A program made the position numbers and the translations under genes. This document shows positions 63,569 to 64,000 of a DNA stretch of 64,000 nt, piece after piece. The stretch spans positions 250,530 through 314,529 of the forward strand of contig NZ_JACPOF010000029.1 in NCBI RefSeq assembly GCF_016185115.1. The letters run 5' to 3'. A model generated the notes under the pieces. It was given only the letters and a program-made list of their open reading frames with translations. It was not told the DNA's origin and made no database searches. Source of the stretch: Polaromonas sp. Its GTDB lineage: Bacteria; Pseudomonadota; Gammaproteobacteria; Burkholderiales; Burkholderiaceae_C. Numbering within the stretch: the stretch's first letter is position 1; each line of letters opens with the position of its first letter.

Positions 63569-64000
<432 letters not shown>

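Overview
The window looks like a chromosome segment from a betaproteobacterium of the Comamonadaceae (Polaromonas/Rhodoferax-like). I base this on the high-GC coding style, on housekeeping neighbourhoods such as dapA-bamC, parE/parC, coaBC-dut, etfBA and MoxR-DUF58-TgpA, and on intergenic repeat families I associate with that family. No rRNA, tRNA or CRISPR array was recognised. The genus is an inference.

Region 1 (1 to about 12,083) is foreign and visibly AT-richer towards its right end. It carries a lead/cadmium-type resistance locus: pbrT (cut by the window edge), pbrA, and a divergent pbrR with a well-formed MerR-type operator. Next come an XRE regulator and small genes of unknown function. 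A tightly packed three-gene recombinase operon closes the region, and it matches the gamma-mobile-trio layout GmtY-GmtZ-GmtX. The large recombinase GmtZ opens with nine tandem helix-turn-helix modules. The island ends inside a radical SAM gene: only about 81 N-terminal codons remain, behind an intact LexA box.

Region 2 (12,327 to 30,543) is mostly core metabolism and envelope. It holds a DOPA-dioxygenase-like gene; an operon for ETF, acyl-CoA dehydrogenase and nitronate monooxygenase; an HDAC-like deacetylase, enoyl-CoA hydratase and MscS operon; MoxR, DUF58 and TgpA split by a 600-bp inverted-repeat element; and MltB. It ends with a first peptide-tagging-type operon on the minus strand (circularly permuted ATP-grasp, alpha-E protein, transglutaminase).

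Region 3 (30,544 to 45,600) contains a Hachiman anti-phage module (hamA-hamB), comEC, and a second version of the amidoligase/transglutaminase system on the plus strand: a transglutaminase-DUF2126 fusion, an ATP-grasp/alpha-E fusion and a transglutaminase. The Hachiman module is bracketed by a copy of the comEC 3' end on its left and a decayed fragment of the transglutaminase-DUF2126 gene on its right. This fits acquisition inside a tandem duplication of the comEC-transglutaminase segment.

Region 4 (45,601 to 64,000) is housekeeping: ridA; a parE-SLT-GGDEF-parC run with a LexA box in front of parE; an MFS transporter; a methyltransferase; dapA, bamC and an MBL-fold hydrolase; small envelope proteins; a ribosomal-oxygenase-like cupin and a SlyD-like PPIase separated by a 14-bp palindromic gap; dut; coaBC; and the start of pyrG. 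The points most worth following are the HTH-array recombinase and its insertion point, the duplication scar around Hachiman, and the two paralogous amidoligase systems in one neighbourhood.
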